A DNA stretch of 64,000 bases from Gambelia wislizenii (GCA_030847615.1 JAUMIR010000005.1:238738645-238802644), one strand, 5' to 3'; positions 42,828 to 55,355 are shown, numbered from the stretch's first letter. The notes: a model not told the origin generated them from the letters alone. Numbers and translations are program-made.

Positions 42828-43750
42828 GGTATATTTAGAGTTATTAGTTATTAGAGTACTTGTATGTTTGTCATGCTGATCTGTGTGGGTCTGCCCTTTA
42901 GTATAGGTACTGGCAGAGAGACAAAAGTGATTTAGTTTGTTTTATAGGTCATGGTAGTACATGGTTATCAAAATATGGTTCGGCATCCCATTATTTTCTG
43001 TAGCACTGTTTCTACAACACATGGGGTGTATCCACCCTGCAGTTACAGCAGCAGATAGCCCTTTAATTGCACAGGATGGACCCAGGATAGTGAAAGTGGT
43101 ATCAAAGTGCTAATACCATGTAGTGTAAATATACCATCTGCTGCATTTGTGCTTTTATTCCATTGACAAGAAATTATAGAAAGTTCCTGTCTGTGACTTC
43201 AGAACTATTCCAATTGACTGAGTGCCAAGCATATTTTAAAACATTTCTTCCTTTTAGAATAATTGTTTCTGGTTTGCTGTAAATAAATATTTGTAATATT
43301 TGTACAGTAGCTGCCCCTTATGTACCTCCCTGATCCCAGGGGGACCATATTCTAGTGCTACTAAATAGTATAGTTTGGATGCAAACAATCATGCTGTTTG
43401 AGCCAATGTAGCATGGCACGTAATTTGAGTAATGAATTCCCCAGTGTATCCCTGCATTGCAAGCATAAAGAGGCAGATAGTCTAGATGTGTAGCGAAAGA
43501 CAATCAAAGCATGTGATTTAGAAAGTGCTTCGTAGCCTCTTTCCATTGAAGCAAAAGGTGTGTTGTGCCTAGTAGACTCAAATCAATTAAATGTATTGTG
43601 TTGCCAGCAATCTTACATTGTATCGAGTCTATGCTAAACGGATGTTTGCAAAGTAGCTAAAAGGGTGCTGCATTTAATAACATGTTTGCATTTCTTTGCT
43701 TCCTTGCAGTGTCATAATTATAGTCAAGATATGAGCTGGGTGGTGTATAT

Positions 43751-43917
43751 CAGGGCTTCTTAAACTTTTCCCACTTGTGATCCCTTTTCGTCTGAGAAAT
43801 TTTTATGTGACCCTGGGTATATAGGCATATCAAATAGGTATACAAATCAGATTTACTGTTGCCCAATTTTTTGTGACCCCTACATTGTTGCAGCCCACAG
43901 TTTAAGAAGCTTTGCTG
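43751..43917. mobile_element. hAT-like MITE D
   Basis: CAGGGCTTCTTAAACTTTTC at the left and CAGTTTAAGAAGCTTTGCTG at the right are inverted copies. Inner TTGTGATCCC / TGTGACCCC units are repeated. Confidence 0.65.
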
Positions 43918-43919
43918 TA

Positions 43920-44938
43920 TATGATGGTCAGGCTCAGTAAGTTAACTGGGCATTGCCCCCTTAAGTATAACGTGGCTTCTCTAATTCGTGCCCCCCAATC
44001 CTTTTTCTCCCATGGGGGTAAAAAACTATGTTAGGCTCCATTTACAACAATGATCTCCAGCAGCAGGTGCTGGGATGGGAGACAGCAGGAGCTCTCATTC
44101 TCGCAAAGCACCCCATCCTCAGCCGTTCTTTCCTTTTGGAACTGTGTATGTCACATGGCCTGTCCTAAATCTCTCAAGCTAACCTTGCTATCATTGGTTG
44201 CAGTGAAGAATATGATCTTGCCAGCGTTGAAATAAGATGTAACTCCAGCGGCTTTCAGATTCTGTTCACTGAATGGAGGTGATGCCCTGCTTGCATTAAG
44301 AGCCCTGCTGGAGAGCTCTATGAAGACTTGTTAAATAAACCTATTAAGTTTACAACATCTCTGTGCTACTAAAATCCCACAGTCAAGATTCAACAGTCAA
44401 TACACTGGACAGGGTTGTGTGTGTGTGTGTGTGTGTGTATTTTGTAAAATCCAGCACTCATCTAAAGGTTCTGTTCTAGTAGAATCCATTTTTTCAACTT
44501 CTATGGCAGATGCAACATGAGCAAATTTGCCCCATGCTTTTTATTCTGCATAATTGATTTTATCTGTATAATTTCTTCTGTTTTGAAATCCACCTTTCAT
44601 ATTCCAGAATGAAGAAGTATTAACGACTACTATGAACTAAGAATATTGCTGACAAACTATTGCTGCTGCTGGAGACCCAAGGTGAAATCCAGTAGCAGCA
44701 ACTATAGCCTCAAATTTTATCTCCTCTATTAAAGAGCTGTCACTACAGAGGTTATCTAACATGACTGCTCATAAATCAGACTTGTGGCCAGAGGGAAATA
44801 ATGCTTTCAGACAAATTTAGAAAAGTCAGGATCTCTAAGAACCTTAAACACAATGTCGCTTTTAAAACAATTATCCAAGGGCAAATGGAATTAGTTTAGA
44901 TGAGTTAACATGAAGAATAAGCGAGGCTAAGCATAACA
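43920..44938. other. DGKI intron 1, no recognised gene
   Basis: Holds a (GT)n tract at about 44413-44438. Otherwise nothing I can name. Confidence 0.5.
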
Positions 44939-44939
44939 G

Positions 44940-45058
44940 CAGGGTTGGAATCATGTGCCCCTTCAGATGTTGTTGGATTGTAACTCTTAGCAGTACTAAC
45001 CAGCATAATAGTCAATGGTAAGGAATACTTGGAGCTGAAGTCCAATAACATCTGGGTA
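44940..45058. mobile_element. hAT-like MITE (MITE B family), degraded
   Basis: CAGATGTTGTTGGATTGTAA at the left; GAAGTCCAATAACATCTGG at the right. Confidence 0.65.
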
Positions 45059-45059
45059 A

Positions 45060-45917
45060 CAGCATGATTCTTAACTCTTCTCTACATCATGATTATTCAG
45101 ATTCATCATAATTATTCTGCTGTTTGGGCTCTAGGTGTCATCCCAACAGCAATCCAGAAAATCAAGAGTTACCCTCTTTCTTGCAAGCAATGCATGGTAT
45201 CTAGGCAGTATCACACTAATGGTCCAGGTCAGTTCCGTATTCCAGACATTGAGTGGGATTTTAATAGGAAAGATTGGTGATATGATTGGAATCATCTGGA
45301 TTTTAATGGATCCTCCACTCACAGCCTTACTATTAGGCAGAATGAAGTGACTTCCTTAGGGAACAGAGGTGTCATGTGCTTCATTGTGACATTGGTGAGG
45401 CCAAAGGGGGAGGAGGAGTTTTTGGTGGGTGGGTGGAACAGGCTGGGAAGAGTCAGCCTGGGCCGGGCAATCAGCTGAACCTTTCTGATGTTTCAATTTC
45501 ACTTTTTAGTGGTTCTTTTATTTTTTTTTATTTTTATTTTTATTTTTTTTTTGCATATGAAGCACTTGTTCGGAGAAGCACATGCTAGCATACCCATATC
45601 ATTAGCTGGCCAGTATCGTGGCCTAATAGGATGTCTGAAACCCCTCCGAGCCATGGGAAAAAACATACATACATGCACATGTGTGGCAGGGAGGGAAAAA
45701 AACCATCTTGAGTGGCCACGGCCATGTGGCAGTGTGTACTGTGATTTATTGGACTGGGGTGATTTTGGAAGTGGGAAGTGTATGTGGATAGTTCCCTGGA
45801 ACTTGCCTCAGTGTGTGTGGTAAGTGTGCAGACAAGCCTGTGGACACTGCAGACCAGGGAACCCTGAATGTAAGCTGGGTTTTCCTGTCGGTGTAGGTGG
45901 GTCACAGACTTCAAATA
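45060..45917. other. DGKI intron 1, no recognised gene
   Basis: Contains a T-rich (TTTTTA)n block at about 45515-45553. The frame at 45488-45823 reads low-complexity phenylalanine runs and is not a gene. Confidence 0.5.
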
Positions 45918-46288
45918 ACCCACATTTCACATATGAAAACCAAGGCATGTGTGGCTAAGCAACATTAGAGTGTGGTCAAAATGGCAAAAGTTATTAATGA
46001 GGAAGAACATGCAAGCTAAGACGGTGGAGCAGTTTGCTTTTGCCTGAGCCTACTGGGAAGGGCAAGATTCTGTCCCCTCCTCTCTCCCCTGCTGAATTAA
46101 TTGAGCGCAAACTACTTTTGCACTTTAAACTCAGTTTGCAGTAATTGAGGTAAGCTGAGAACAAAGGAGGAAAGTTGGAGGAGGAAGAGGGAGAAACTGG
46201 GACATTTTTTAAAAAACCCAAAAGTGGGACACCAGAGGATTTAATGAGGATTATCCCTGCCAAACTAAGACAGTTGGAAGATATGACT
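45918..46288 (+). repeat. Unclassified dispersed repeat X, copy 3
   Basis: Begins ACCCACATTTCACATATGAA, contains GTTTGCTTTTGCCTGAGCC and ACTCAGTTTGCAGTAATTG, ends near ACAGTTGGAAGATATGAC. Confidence 0.75.
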
Positions 46289-47030
46289 TCATTGTCCTGA
46301 CATGTTTTCAGACAGATTTAAGACAGATAACCAGGATAGTTGAGCTTAAAGAAATCTCACCCAGGGGTCACTGAGGGTTTGCCACAGGTATTTTCCTGCC
46401 AGAATACACTGCCTTTCTGACAGCATATTCTCACCCTGTATCTGTCCTGTCTCCTCCCTGTAACACAACAAAAATGGGAGGAAGCCTGCAAGCACACACA
46501 GGCTCATACCGGGGGTGCCTCCGCTGCTGTCCGTGTTGCACTCTCTGAAGCTAGGAAGGAGGCCCTAAGCACAAGATTAAGGCTGGTCACATGCATGGGG
46601 CTTTGATCATCTACTGGGGGCCCTCTTCCCAGCTTCAGAGCAACACCAATGGTATCGGCGTTGGCATTGGCAATGGAGCCTGGCATGCAGGTATGGACTC
46701 CTGTGTTCCTGTGCTGGAGCCATCTGGGTTTTTCCTGCATAACACAGATTTTTCAGGGTGCTTTGAAAAACATTTTAAAGAGCTTTAACCTGGCTTCCCC
46801 CCCAGCTTTGCCTCAGGTGTCACCAGGACTGCCCAGAGGCAAAACGGGGCAATAATCCTGCATTGTTTGGACTGCAGGGTTCCAAGACAGAGAAGCTGGG
46901 GTAAATAGCCCATCTAGACAAGCCCTGAGACTGTTGCAGCAAAGGCCCTTCAACTGACTGAGCTTCCACAGCTAACTTTGTAGAAACCAAGGGCCTTTAT
47001 GACTATTATAATTCGGAAGACTGTGGCTGT
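46289..47030. other. DGKI intron 1, no recognised feature
   Basis: Includes AATGGTATCGGCGTTGGCAT / GGCAATGG motifs with some internal symmetry at 46640-46685. No named element. Confidence 0.4.
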
Positions 47031-47251
47031 GAGCCAGTGTGGTGTAGTGGTTTGAGCATTGGACTACTGCTCTGGAGACCAGGGTAAAATCCCCATTGAG
47101 CTGTGGAAACCTATTGGGTGAACTTGGGCAAATCACACTCTCTGCCTCAGAGGAAGGCAAAGGCAAACCTGCTCTGAACAAATTTTGCCAAGAAAACCCA
47201 GTGATAAGTTCACCTTAGGGTCACCATAAGTCATAAATGATTTGAAGGCAC

Positions 47252-47283
<32 letters not shown>
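47031..47283 (+). mobile_element. Sauria-type SINE with (AAC)n tail
   Basis: The head contains GTGGTGTAGTGGTTTGAGC. The body has GAGGAAGGCAAAGGCAAACC. The tail TCACCATAAGTCATAAATG then TTTGAAGGCACAC ends in about seven AAC repeats. It is the most complete copy in the window. Confidence 0.9.
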
Positions 47284-47284
<1 letters not shown>

Positions 47285-49519
47285 TTGAGATTCATAAAGA
47301 GCAGGACTGGGCTAAAGGCTGAATTGCTTCTCTTGAAAATCTGCAAAAAATCTCTTTTTTTCTTCTTTTCTATTTAATGTTTGTAATGTTTCTTTGTATG
47401 TATGTTTTATATTTTGTAAAATATTATGTAAATTAAAAAAAAAAAGAAAATCTGCAGAAGTGGCGATTCAACTTTTAAACAGGTTGCAGCCCACCCCCAA
47501 CTGCCCTGTTTAACAGGGGAACCCCCCCCCCCATTTTTCAATAGAAGAAGTGGATTTTGGTTCCCTTTCCAGGGTTTCCTTTTTAGTACTTTTAGCAGTC
47601 CATGTATCTTCCAGAGAAAATAGGTTGCCAGACCCACTGAAGTTGTCCACTCCCAATAAGGGTAACAAAGTACAACACAGGTGCTGCATTTGCCCCCATG
47701 CCTCTTTTAACAGTCCCTGAACCACCAGACTCTTCTGTATTGTCCCTTTTCTGTCAAAAATGGGCGAATTACCCTTTCTGGAAGCTCCCAAGAGCAGTGA
47801 TTCATTCGTTACATAGGTTGAAGCCTGCACTTGCACTGTATTAACATAAAAAATTGCATTTTTCCCCCAAACCATGATGGCTAATGTAACTGTCTAGGTT
47901 GTTTTTTTTTTTTTGGTAGATAATATAGCCTCCATGGACAGAAAACTGCCCCTTAGCCATACCAAACTTGGCCATCCCATGCCTTATAACACTGTTTTGC
48001 CCACAATGAAGATGAACAGAACAAAAGCAAAGCCTAGAAGCAAAAATGTAAAAGTGGGAGAAGCTCCCTTAAAATCTGACATCCTTGTCAGATAGTGGGG
48101 ATGTTGGTAGGTCTGGTGGAGACCTGCTTGTGTTTTGATAACAATAGGTTTTATGGAACCTTACACAGGCATTTCTGAGGTGAGCCTGGCAGTCCTGTCA
48201 TGACACAATGATGATCTTATCCCTATCTACATGAAAATGCAGAGTACTTAAGGCTGTATAAATTATTTTAGCCTCTGATGGAGAAAACATTCCACAAGCA
48301 CCTCTTCCTCTTGGCAACAACACTAATAAATTGAGTAGCTATTTGTTGCCTATTCATGATCATCCAAATCATCAGCTTGAAGTGGTCACTTCACTCAGCC
48401 TAATGGTAGGGCTGGCCCTGTACCTGGCTTTTAAGGAGTCCATTATCAGATAGGCAATGTTGACAAGGAAGGCAGTAATATGGATTGGCCTGAAGCCCAC
48501 TGAGAGTTTCAGGACAGTATTGGGCCTTGATTGATGTTGACTCCTTGGCAGGCATGGCTGGGGATCTATGCCATCCATGAACCATTACTGCCACAGTGCT
48601 TCCAGTTAATTGGCTGGCATCTTCCTCTTACTGTTAATTCAATGAAGTTGAGTCATAACACATTGATGCTCAAACTAACACTTTCCCATATATTAAAAAC
48701 ATAAAGTAGTTTTTCTTTTCTCCCAGATATTAAAAAACATACACACACACTCAAATTAAGACAGGGGAGCCTATAATTCTACTCCTCACCCCCCAAAAAT
48801 CTTTACTTGGTTGCTGTCTCAGCTTGGAAGAAGGTTAGACCATCCACTGATAATTAAATGAGGAAAGGAAAAGAATCCCACTTGGTCAGAGTCACACCAA
48901 GGAGTTTTTCTTTTGCTGCCTTTGAGCCTTTGTTATTTCAATTTCATTAGCCACTTGAGTAGCTTGGTATTCTCGTACCTCCAGATTCTAGTGTTTTTTG
49001 AAATCTTTTATGAGGCATTTTGGAATTCACTAGTATCTCCTGTCAGGAAAGACTGGTGCTTAGGAAGACAGATGAAGAAGAGCAGACCTTAGATCCAGGA
49101 TGTTATAGGCTTTATACAATGAATATTCAGTGGATCTTTGTATAATTGGTCTCCATCTCCAGCACTGAGGTGGGAGACGCAACTGGGACTATTGAAGATT
49201 TAGCTTTACTTTACTCCCAGAACCTTCTATTTGCATTGCTCTACAACTTGGAATGGTCACTCTTAAATCAGCCATTTACACATCACATCACCAAACAAAA
49301 ACAAAAGCCACCCCCCAAAGGGCACAGATTTGCATAACATTTACATATGCAAATACACATGCAAAAGTATATGTGTATATATTGGCATGAATCCTATTGG
49401 ATAATCTCAATTAGAGTAGACCTATTGAATTGGTTGAATGATTAGCCAACACATAGGCAAACCTCATCGATTTACAGGTCTCCTCTAGTTGAGACTAATA
49501 GGATTTAGGTCATTGTTCT
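47284..49519. other. DGKI intron 1, no recognised gene
   Basis: Homopolymer runs near 47515-47532 and 47900. A short inverted-repeat element may lie at 49385-49505 (AATCCTATTGGATAATCTC mirrored by GAGACTAATAGGATT). Nothing else is supported. Confidence 0.45.
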
Positions 49520-49745
49520 CTGTTTGTTACATTTACATCCTGTCTTTCCTCCAGTGAGCTCTAGGTATGACACTCCTCCTCCACAGGACATCCTTGTGAG
49601 GTTTCATGGTTCAATTAGTATTCACAACCTTGTGAGGTGGGCCAGGTCACAAGAGAGTGACTGGCCCAAGTGAGTTTCATGGCTCAATTAGTATTTGAAA
49701 CAGTATTTTCAAAGTCACCATTCAACACTAATCACTACACTAAAC
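49520..49745 (-). mobile_element. tRNA-derived SINE with L2-like tail
   Basis: Reverse orientation: TTACATCCTGTCTTTCC tail, then ACCTTGTGAGGTGGGCC and the head with CACCATTCAACACTAATCAC. Related to 7266-7495. It contains an internal duplication (TTCATGGTTCAATTAGTATT / TTCATGGCTCAATTAGTATT). Confidence 0.6.
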
Positions 49746-49824
49746 TATATAAACACATGTGTAAAAAGAATCAGTATAATTTAAGTACAGTATGATTTTA
49801 TTTACACTACATAGTTAAACCTCC

Positions 49825-52800
49825 CCATTGACCCCCCTTGTCATGGGAGACAGGCTTTTGTACCCTAATGATGTTTTGAGCTATGCTGGCGGTGGCATAA
49901 TAGCCACCAGTAGGGTCTCCGATGCCAGACAGGTCAAAACTGAAGGGTCTGACAAAGAGCGTCAAAGGGCAGGATGGGCTCTCTAGCCTTATGGCAACCG
50001 TCCTAGGAGAAGGAAAACTGTAATCCCAAGCCCGGGCAGATGGTGCTCGTCCAACCCTGTAAGGTCAACCATCTAAGAGAAGGAAACTCTAATCAAACCT
50101 ACGACCCGAGGACTTCGCTGCTACGTCCATGCTTGCAAGGCCACAGCAGATGAACCTCTGGTTTAAAGAGTGAGGCCAGTTCTGTGCATGCTGCGCTCCA
50201 CCAGAAAAATCCATTGCACAGGCTTGAAGGACAAATCCAGTTCCAAAAAAGCCCTGTAGTGATAGGCAAGGGACAAAATGGCAGGTGTCAAGATGTACTG
50301 GAACCCTGCATGCAGGCGGTTCAGGACTTTGGTCGCTCGAGGCTGACCCAGGAGATGTCAGTCTTGTTCGGCAGCATCCTGAATGACCAAGCAGCCTTTT
50401 TTAAGGAGAGCACTGCTTGCTCCATATGGAGAGGGGCCTAGAAAAGGTGGCCTAACGAAAGCTCATCCCCATCTACCTGGTTGGCTAGCCGTGGCCAACA
50501 GGCATCTTCTGATGCGGTCAAACCCAGGCAAAGAAACAAAGGCACACACCAGCCTCCAAAGGTTTAAATAAACTGATGCTTGCTTGCTGGAATGTCAGAA
50601 CCATGCGAGACTCTGCAGATAGTTTATGGTCTGAGCGTCGTTCTGCCCTAATAGCCCATGAACTATCACAACTTAATATTGACATCGCTGCTCTTAGTGA
50701 AGTTTGTCTCCATGAGGAAGGCAGCCTTAAAGAACATGGTGCCAGCTACACACTTTACTGGTCTGGCAAACCCCAAACCAAAAAACATCTTTCAGGAGTA
50801 TGCTTTATGATTAAAAACTCCATTGCCTCCAAGCTCGAAACCTTGCCAACAGGACACTCTGATCGCATTATTTCCTTACGCCTCCCACATGTTGTTCTCT
50901 TTAGTATATATGCCCCAACTATGCAAGCTGACCCTGAAGAGAAAGACAAATTCTACACAGACCTACGCCACCTCATACAAAAAGTCCCTGTAGAAGATAA
51001 AATTATTATCCTTGGTGACTTCAATGCCAGAGTAGGAAAGAATTCCGAAGCCCGGAAAGGTGTCTTAGGCAAGCATGGTGTTGGAAATTGCAATGATAAC
51101 AGATGCCTCCTGCTAGAGTTTTGTGCAGAACAACAGCTGACTATTACAAACACTATCTTTCAGCAGAAAGATAGCTTGAAGACAACCTGGATGCATCCCT
51201 GATCCAAACATTGGCATCTCATTGACTATGTTCTAGTTCGCCAGAGAAACATTCGTGATGTCCGTCATACCTGAGTGATGCCCAGTGCAGAATGCCAAAC
51301 AGATCATCACCTCATCAGATGTAAACTAAATCTTCATCTTAAGTTCAAACCTAAGAGGGGTGGCATCTTAAAGAAGAGACTCCAAGTCAACAATCTTCAA
51401 CAAGCTACCATGAGAGACAACTACCAGGCAAATCTGCAAACAAAATGTGAAGGCCATCCTACAGATCCTTCTCCTACAGTGCTTTGGCAACATATCAAAA
51501 ACAGTATCCTCCAGTCTGTGGAAGAATCCCACGGGTTCTCCCACAAGAAAAATCAAGACTGGTTTGATGAAAACAACCAAGAGATCCAGGAGCTATTGGC
51601 AAAGAAGAGAACTGCTCACCAGGCATACCTCGCCCAGCCAACTTGTCATGTAAGAAAAGCAGCTTTCTGCCTCACATGTAGTAAACTTCAACAAAAAGTC
51701 CGAGACATGCAGAACAAGTGGTGGATCAATATAGCAGAAAAGACACAATGCTGTGCAGATCTGGGTGATCATAGAGGATTTTATGAAGCTCTTAAAGCAG
51801 TGTTTGGACCTACTTATCAGGTCCAAAGCTCCTTATACAGTACAGATGGTCAAACATTAATTACTGATAAAGCCTCCATCCTGAATCGATGGGCTGAACA
51901 TTTTCAAAGTCTCTTTAGTGCCAACCGAGTAGTTCAAGGCTCAGCTATCCAACATATGATACAAAAACTGATGAAAAATGAATTGGACATAGCTCCCACT
52001 TTGGAAGAGACCCTTAAGGCAATACTGCAGATGAAAAACGGCAAGGCAGCTGGGATTGATGGAATCCCACCTGAAGTTTGGAAACACAGAGGTCATGCAC
52101 TCCACGATAAATTCCACGAACTCCTTGTGAATTGCTGGGAAAAAGGGGAACTGCCATTAGATCTCTGAGATGCAGTCATCATCACCCTGTACAAGAAAAA
52201 AGGAGTAAAATCCGATTGCTCAAACTATCGAGGCATAACCCTGCTCTCTATTGCTGGAAAAATCCTTGCAAAGATACTCCTGGACGGATTAGTTCCTGCT
52301 GTTGCAGAAGAACTTCTTCCTGAAAGCCAATGTGTCTTCAGAGCCAATAGGAGTACTACAGATATGGTATTTGTCCTTAGACAACTGCAAGAAAAATGTA
52401 GGGAGCAGAACAAGGGTCTCTATGTAACATTTGTTGACCTCACCAAAGCCTTCGACACTGTGAGTAGAAAAGGTCTCTAGCAGATCCTGGAAAGACTAGG
52501 ATGTCCCCCCAAATTCCTTAAAATGATTATCTTGTTACATGAGGGCCAGCACGATGAAGTCAGATATGGTGATGCTCTTTCAGAGCCCTTTCTAATAACT
52601 AATGGAGTGAAGCAAGGTTGTGTTCTTGCACCAACTTTATTTACAATCTTCTTCAGCATGATGCTCCAAAGGGCTATGGCAGAGCTTGAAGAAGACGACG
52701 GCATCTTTATACGTTACCGTACTGATGGTAGCTTGTTTAACTTAAGCCGTCTGAGGGCTCACACTAAGACTCTAAACTATCTAGTCCATGAGCTGCTCTT

Positions 52801-53105
52801 CACTGATGCTGCTGCCCTTGTTGCCCACACAGAAGCAGCTCTGCAGTGCCTAACATCCTGCTTCGCAACAGCTGCAGGGCTGTTGGGCTGGAAGTCAACC
52901 TTAAGAAAATGGAAATTCTCTACCAGCCTGCACCACAGGACGAACACCACCATCCCCACATTGCCGTTGGCAAATCTGTGCTTAAGTCTGTTCAGCAGTT
53001 CACCTACCTGGGAAGCATAATCTCTTCAGATGCCAAGATTGACAAAGAGATCGATCACAGATTAGCAAAGGCATATAGCACATTTGGAAGACTTGCGACC
53101 CTAAG
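49825..53105 (+). mobile_element. APE-type non-LTR retrotransposon, nearly intact frame, 3' end missing
   Basis: A 5' leader (49825-50575) with GACCCGAGGACTTCGCTGC leads into one long frame from ATG 50576. The frame has an apurinic endonuclease domain (ACWNVRTM; LSEV; YAP; GDFNARVG at 51014-51037; TDHHLI at about 51300) and a reverse transcriptase (YRGITLLSIAGKILAKIL; VDLTKAFDTV at 52433-52462; NGVKQGCVLAPTLF; LLFTDAAAL at 52793-52819). Four stops break it (51200 TGA, 51272 TGA, 52166 TGA, 52478 TAG). One lost base near 52885 shifts the frame to the segment ending YLGSIISSDAKIDKEIDHRL. RT motif C is FTDA where FADD is expected, so the copy is inactive. The clade is not certain; the domain order and the separate 3' end with a zinc-finger-like tail (11584-12115) suggest an Ingi/Vingi-like or related group. 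Confidence 0.8.
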
Positions 53106-53862
53106 GCTATACTATCACAGATTAAAAAGCTGGGTCAAAACTAACAAAATGAATTTCAACAGGGAGAAATGTAAAGTACTACACTTAGGCAGAAAGAATG
53201 AAATGCACAGATATAGGATGGGGGACACCTGGCTAATAGTAGTGCATGTGAAAGGGATCTAGGAGTCTTAGTGGACCACAAGCTGAACATGAGTCAGCAG
53301 TGTGATGCAGCAGCCAGAAAAGCCAATGTGATTCTTAGCTGCATCAATAGGAGTATACAGTCTAGATTGAGGGAAGTAATAGCACCACTCTATTCTGCTT
53401 TGGTCATACCTCACCTAGAATAATGTGTCCAGTTCTGGGCACCACAGTTTAAGAAGGATATTGGCAAGCTGGAATGTAACCAGAGGAAGGCAACCAAAAT
53501 GGTAGGAGGTCTAGAAGCCATGCCCTATGAAGAATGGCTTAGGAAGCTGGACATGTTTAGCTTGGAGAAGAGAAAGTAAGAGGTGATATGATAGCCGTGT
53601 TTAAATATTTGAAGGGATGTCATATTGAGGATGGAGCAAGCTTGTTTTCTGCTGCTTCAGAGACGAGGACATGGAGCAATGGTTTCAAACTACAGGAAAA
53701 GAGATTTCACCTAAACATTAGGAAGAACTTCCTGACTATAAGAGCAGTTCAGCAGTGGAACATGCTTCCTTGGAGTGTGGTGGGGTCTCCTTCTTTGAAG
53801 GTTTTAAAACAGAGGCTGGATAGGCATCTGTCGGGCTTGCTTTGATTTCGTGTTCCTGCATG
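53106..53862 (+). mobile_element. CR1 LINE 3' half
   Basis: Encodes the CR1 RT C-terminus: WVKTNKMNFNREKCKVLHLG, then NMSQQCDAAARKANVILSC-like, [21 protein letters not shown], then DMIAVFKYLKGCHIEDGASL and LNIRKNFLTIRAVQQWNMLP. It ends near CTTTGATTTCGTGTTCC. Stops and frameshifts interrupt it. Confidence 0.88.
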
Positions 53863-54057
53863 AAAATCTTCATCGATAAAAAGCGGTGTCTGCAGCACAG
53901 GAGAAGGTCAGGAGGAGGACAGAGGAGAATGGGGCTGTCTGAAACGGGGCTCTGTAAGCATGACAGCCCCATTCTTCGGTTTTTGGTTTTTTTACCACAT
54001 TTGAAAAAGTCCTTGTAGATAGGGACAAAGACAACTATTATAATAATCAATGCAAAG

Positions 54058-54500
54058 AAATAGAAGAATAGGATGAAACGAAGAAGAGACCCTCAAGATC
54101 CAAGAAATCAAGGGGAAATTCAAACCCCAAATTGGGGTGCTATATGATCAACAGGAGAACACACTGTATGATTATGATTTTTTTTAAAAAAAATGATAAA
54201 AGCAATACATGGAAGAACTATATAAATGAGATGACAGGATGACAAATTCATTCAAGGAAGACTCTGTTGTTGATGAACCCACATTTGATGATGAAAACAT
54301 GAAAACACTCAAAGACTTTCTATATTTTGGCTCTGTTATAAATCAAAATGGAGACTGTAGTCAAGAAATCAGAAGACAAATAGGATTTGGAAGGACAGCT
54401 GTAAAGGAACTAAATAATATCCTCAAGTGTAAAGATATATCACTGAATACTAAAGTTGGGATCGTCCATGCTATAATATATCTTATTTCCATATATCTGA
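54058..54500 (+). mobile_element. BovB LINE, internal fragment
   Basis: 54080-54180 corresponds to the connector region also seen in reverse at 25382-25564 (EIKGKFKPQIGVLYDQQE-like). 54239-54500 encodes FDDENMKTLKDFLYFGSVIN, GDCSQEIRRQIGFGRTAVKE, then CKDISLNTKVGIVHAII. A large internal part is deleted between the two. Confidence 0.75.
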
Positions 54501-54509
54501 TTTCAGCCC

Positions 54510-55080
54510 CACTGGACCATCCCCTTGGCTTCCTTACTGGCCAAGGAGCTCCATGGAAAGCCTGCCCGGCATGCTATTGCTTCTGCTGAGGTCAGAATGG
54601 GCACCTGGACATGAGATCAACAAGGAGGGGGTTGCTTTATTCCCTCCTTGTTGATCACACAGGTGTCCCATTTGGACCTCAGCAGAGGTGATGGTGAGCC
54701 AGGCCAGGCTTCTGCAGAGCTCCTCAGCCAGTGAGGAAGTGGCTGTGGTGGCTCCAACAGGGATCCTCTTCCTTGTGTTGCTCAGTGCAAGGGTAAGGAG
54801 ATGGTGCCACCTTTGCATGTGAACAATTGGATTGGATTGAATCAGACTCTGTCCAGCTATCCAGACAGCAAAAGACCCTGAGGTCACTCCAGAGTTTCTG
54901 GGAAGCCCCAGGGTTTTCCCTGATTTGCTTTATTTCAGACCAAAGTTAAGGGTTAAGGGCAAAAAAATAAAAAAATAAAATAAAAATTGCAGATCCTCCC
55001 TGGAAACAGCTATATGTTGTCTAGACTGCCATTGCCAGATCTGGAATGAGTCTGCATTTATTTTTTTGGGGGGGGGGGCT
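54510..55080. mobile_element. Palindrome-bearing insert in BovB
   Basis: Non-BovB DNA separates the BovB segments at 54500 and 55085. Its left part is the palindrome at 54536-54732. The remainder includes (AAAAT)n at about 54960-54990 and a G-run at 55066-55078. Confidence 0.6.
54536..54732. repeat. Imperfect palindrome, ~92-base arms
   Basis: The inner arms GATCAACAAGGAGGG (54615-54629) and CCCTCCTTGTTGATC (54642-54656) are exact complements around a 12-base loop. The outer arms are imperfect (ACTGGCCAAGGAGCTC with GAGCTCCTCAGCCAGT; TCTGCTGAGGTCAGAATGGG with CCCATTTGGACCTCAGCAGA). Confidence 0.9.
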
Positions 55081-55084
55081 GGTG

Positions 55085-55355
55085 TAGACAAGCTCCCAAT
55101 GGCCAAATTGAGGCTATCATACTTTGGTCATATCATGAGATGGCTTAGAAAAGATGATGTTTGGTAAAGTGGGAGGCAGTAGGGGAAAAGGAAGGTGGCA
55201 TTACAGCTAGATAGATGCCATCAAAGAAACCACAGTCCTGAGTTTGCAGGACATGAACAAGGTGGTTGATGAAAGGGTGTCTTGGAGGTCTCTCATTCAA
55301 AGGGTTACCATAAGTTGAAGCTGACTTGACAGCATTTAATCACAACCACATTTAG
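55085..55355 (+). mobile_element. BovB LINE 3' end
   Basis: ATACTTTGGTCATATCATG and GAAAAGATGATGTTTGG correspond to the YFGHIMR--DDV region of BovB. AAAGGGTTACCATAAGTTGA then AGCTGACTTGACAGCA is the BovB/Sauria-type 3' terminus. It belongs with the fragment ending at 54500. Confidence 0.75.

Noticed and set aside
53106..53862. Endogenous retrovirus reverse transcriptase
   Set aside because: The residues fit CR1 (KCKVLHLG; RGDMIAVFKYLKG). No LTRs, gag or envelope sequence is seen anywhere in the window.
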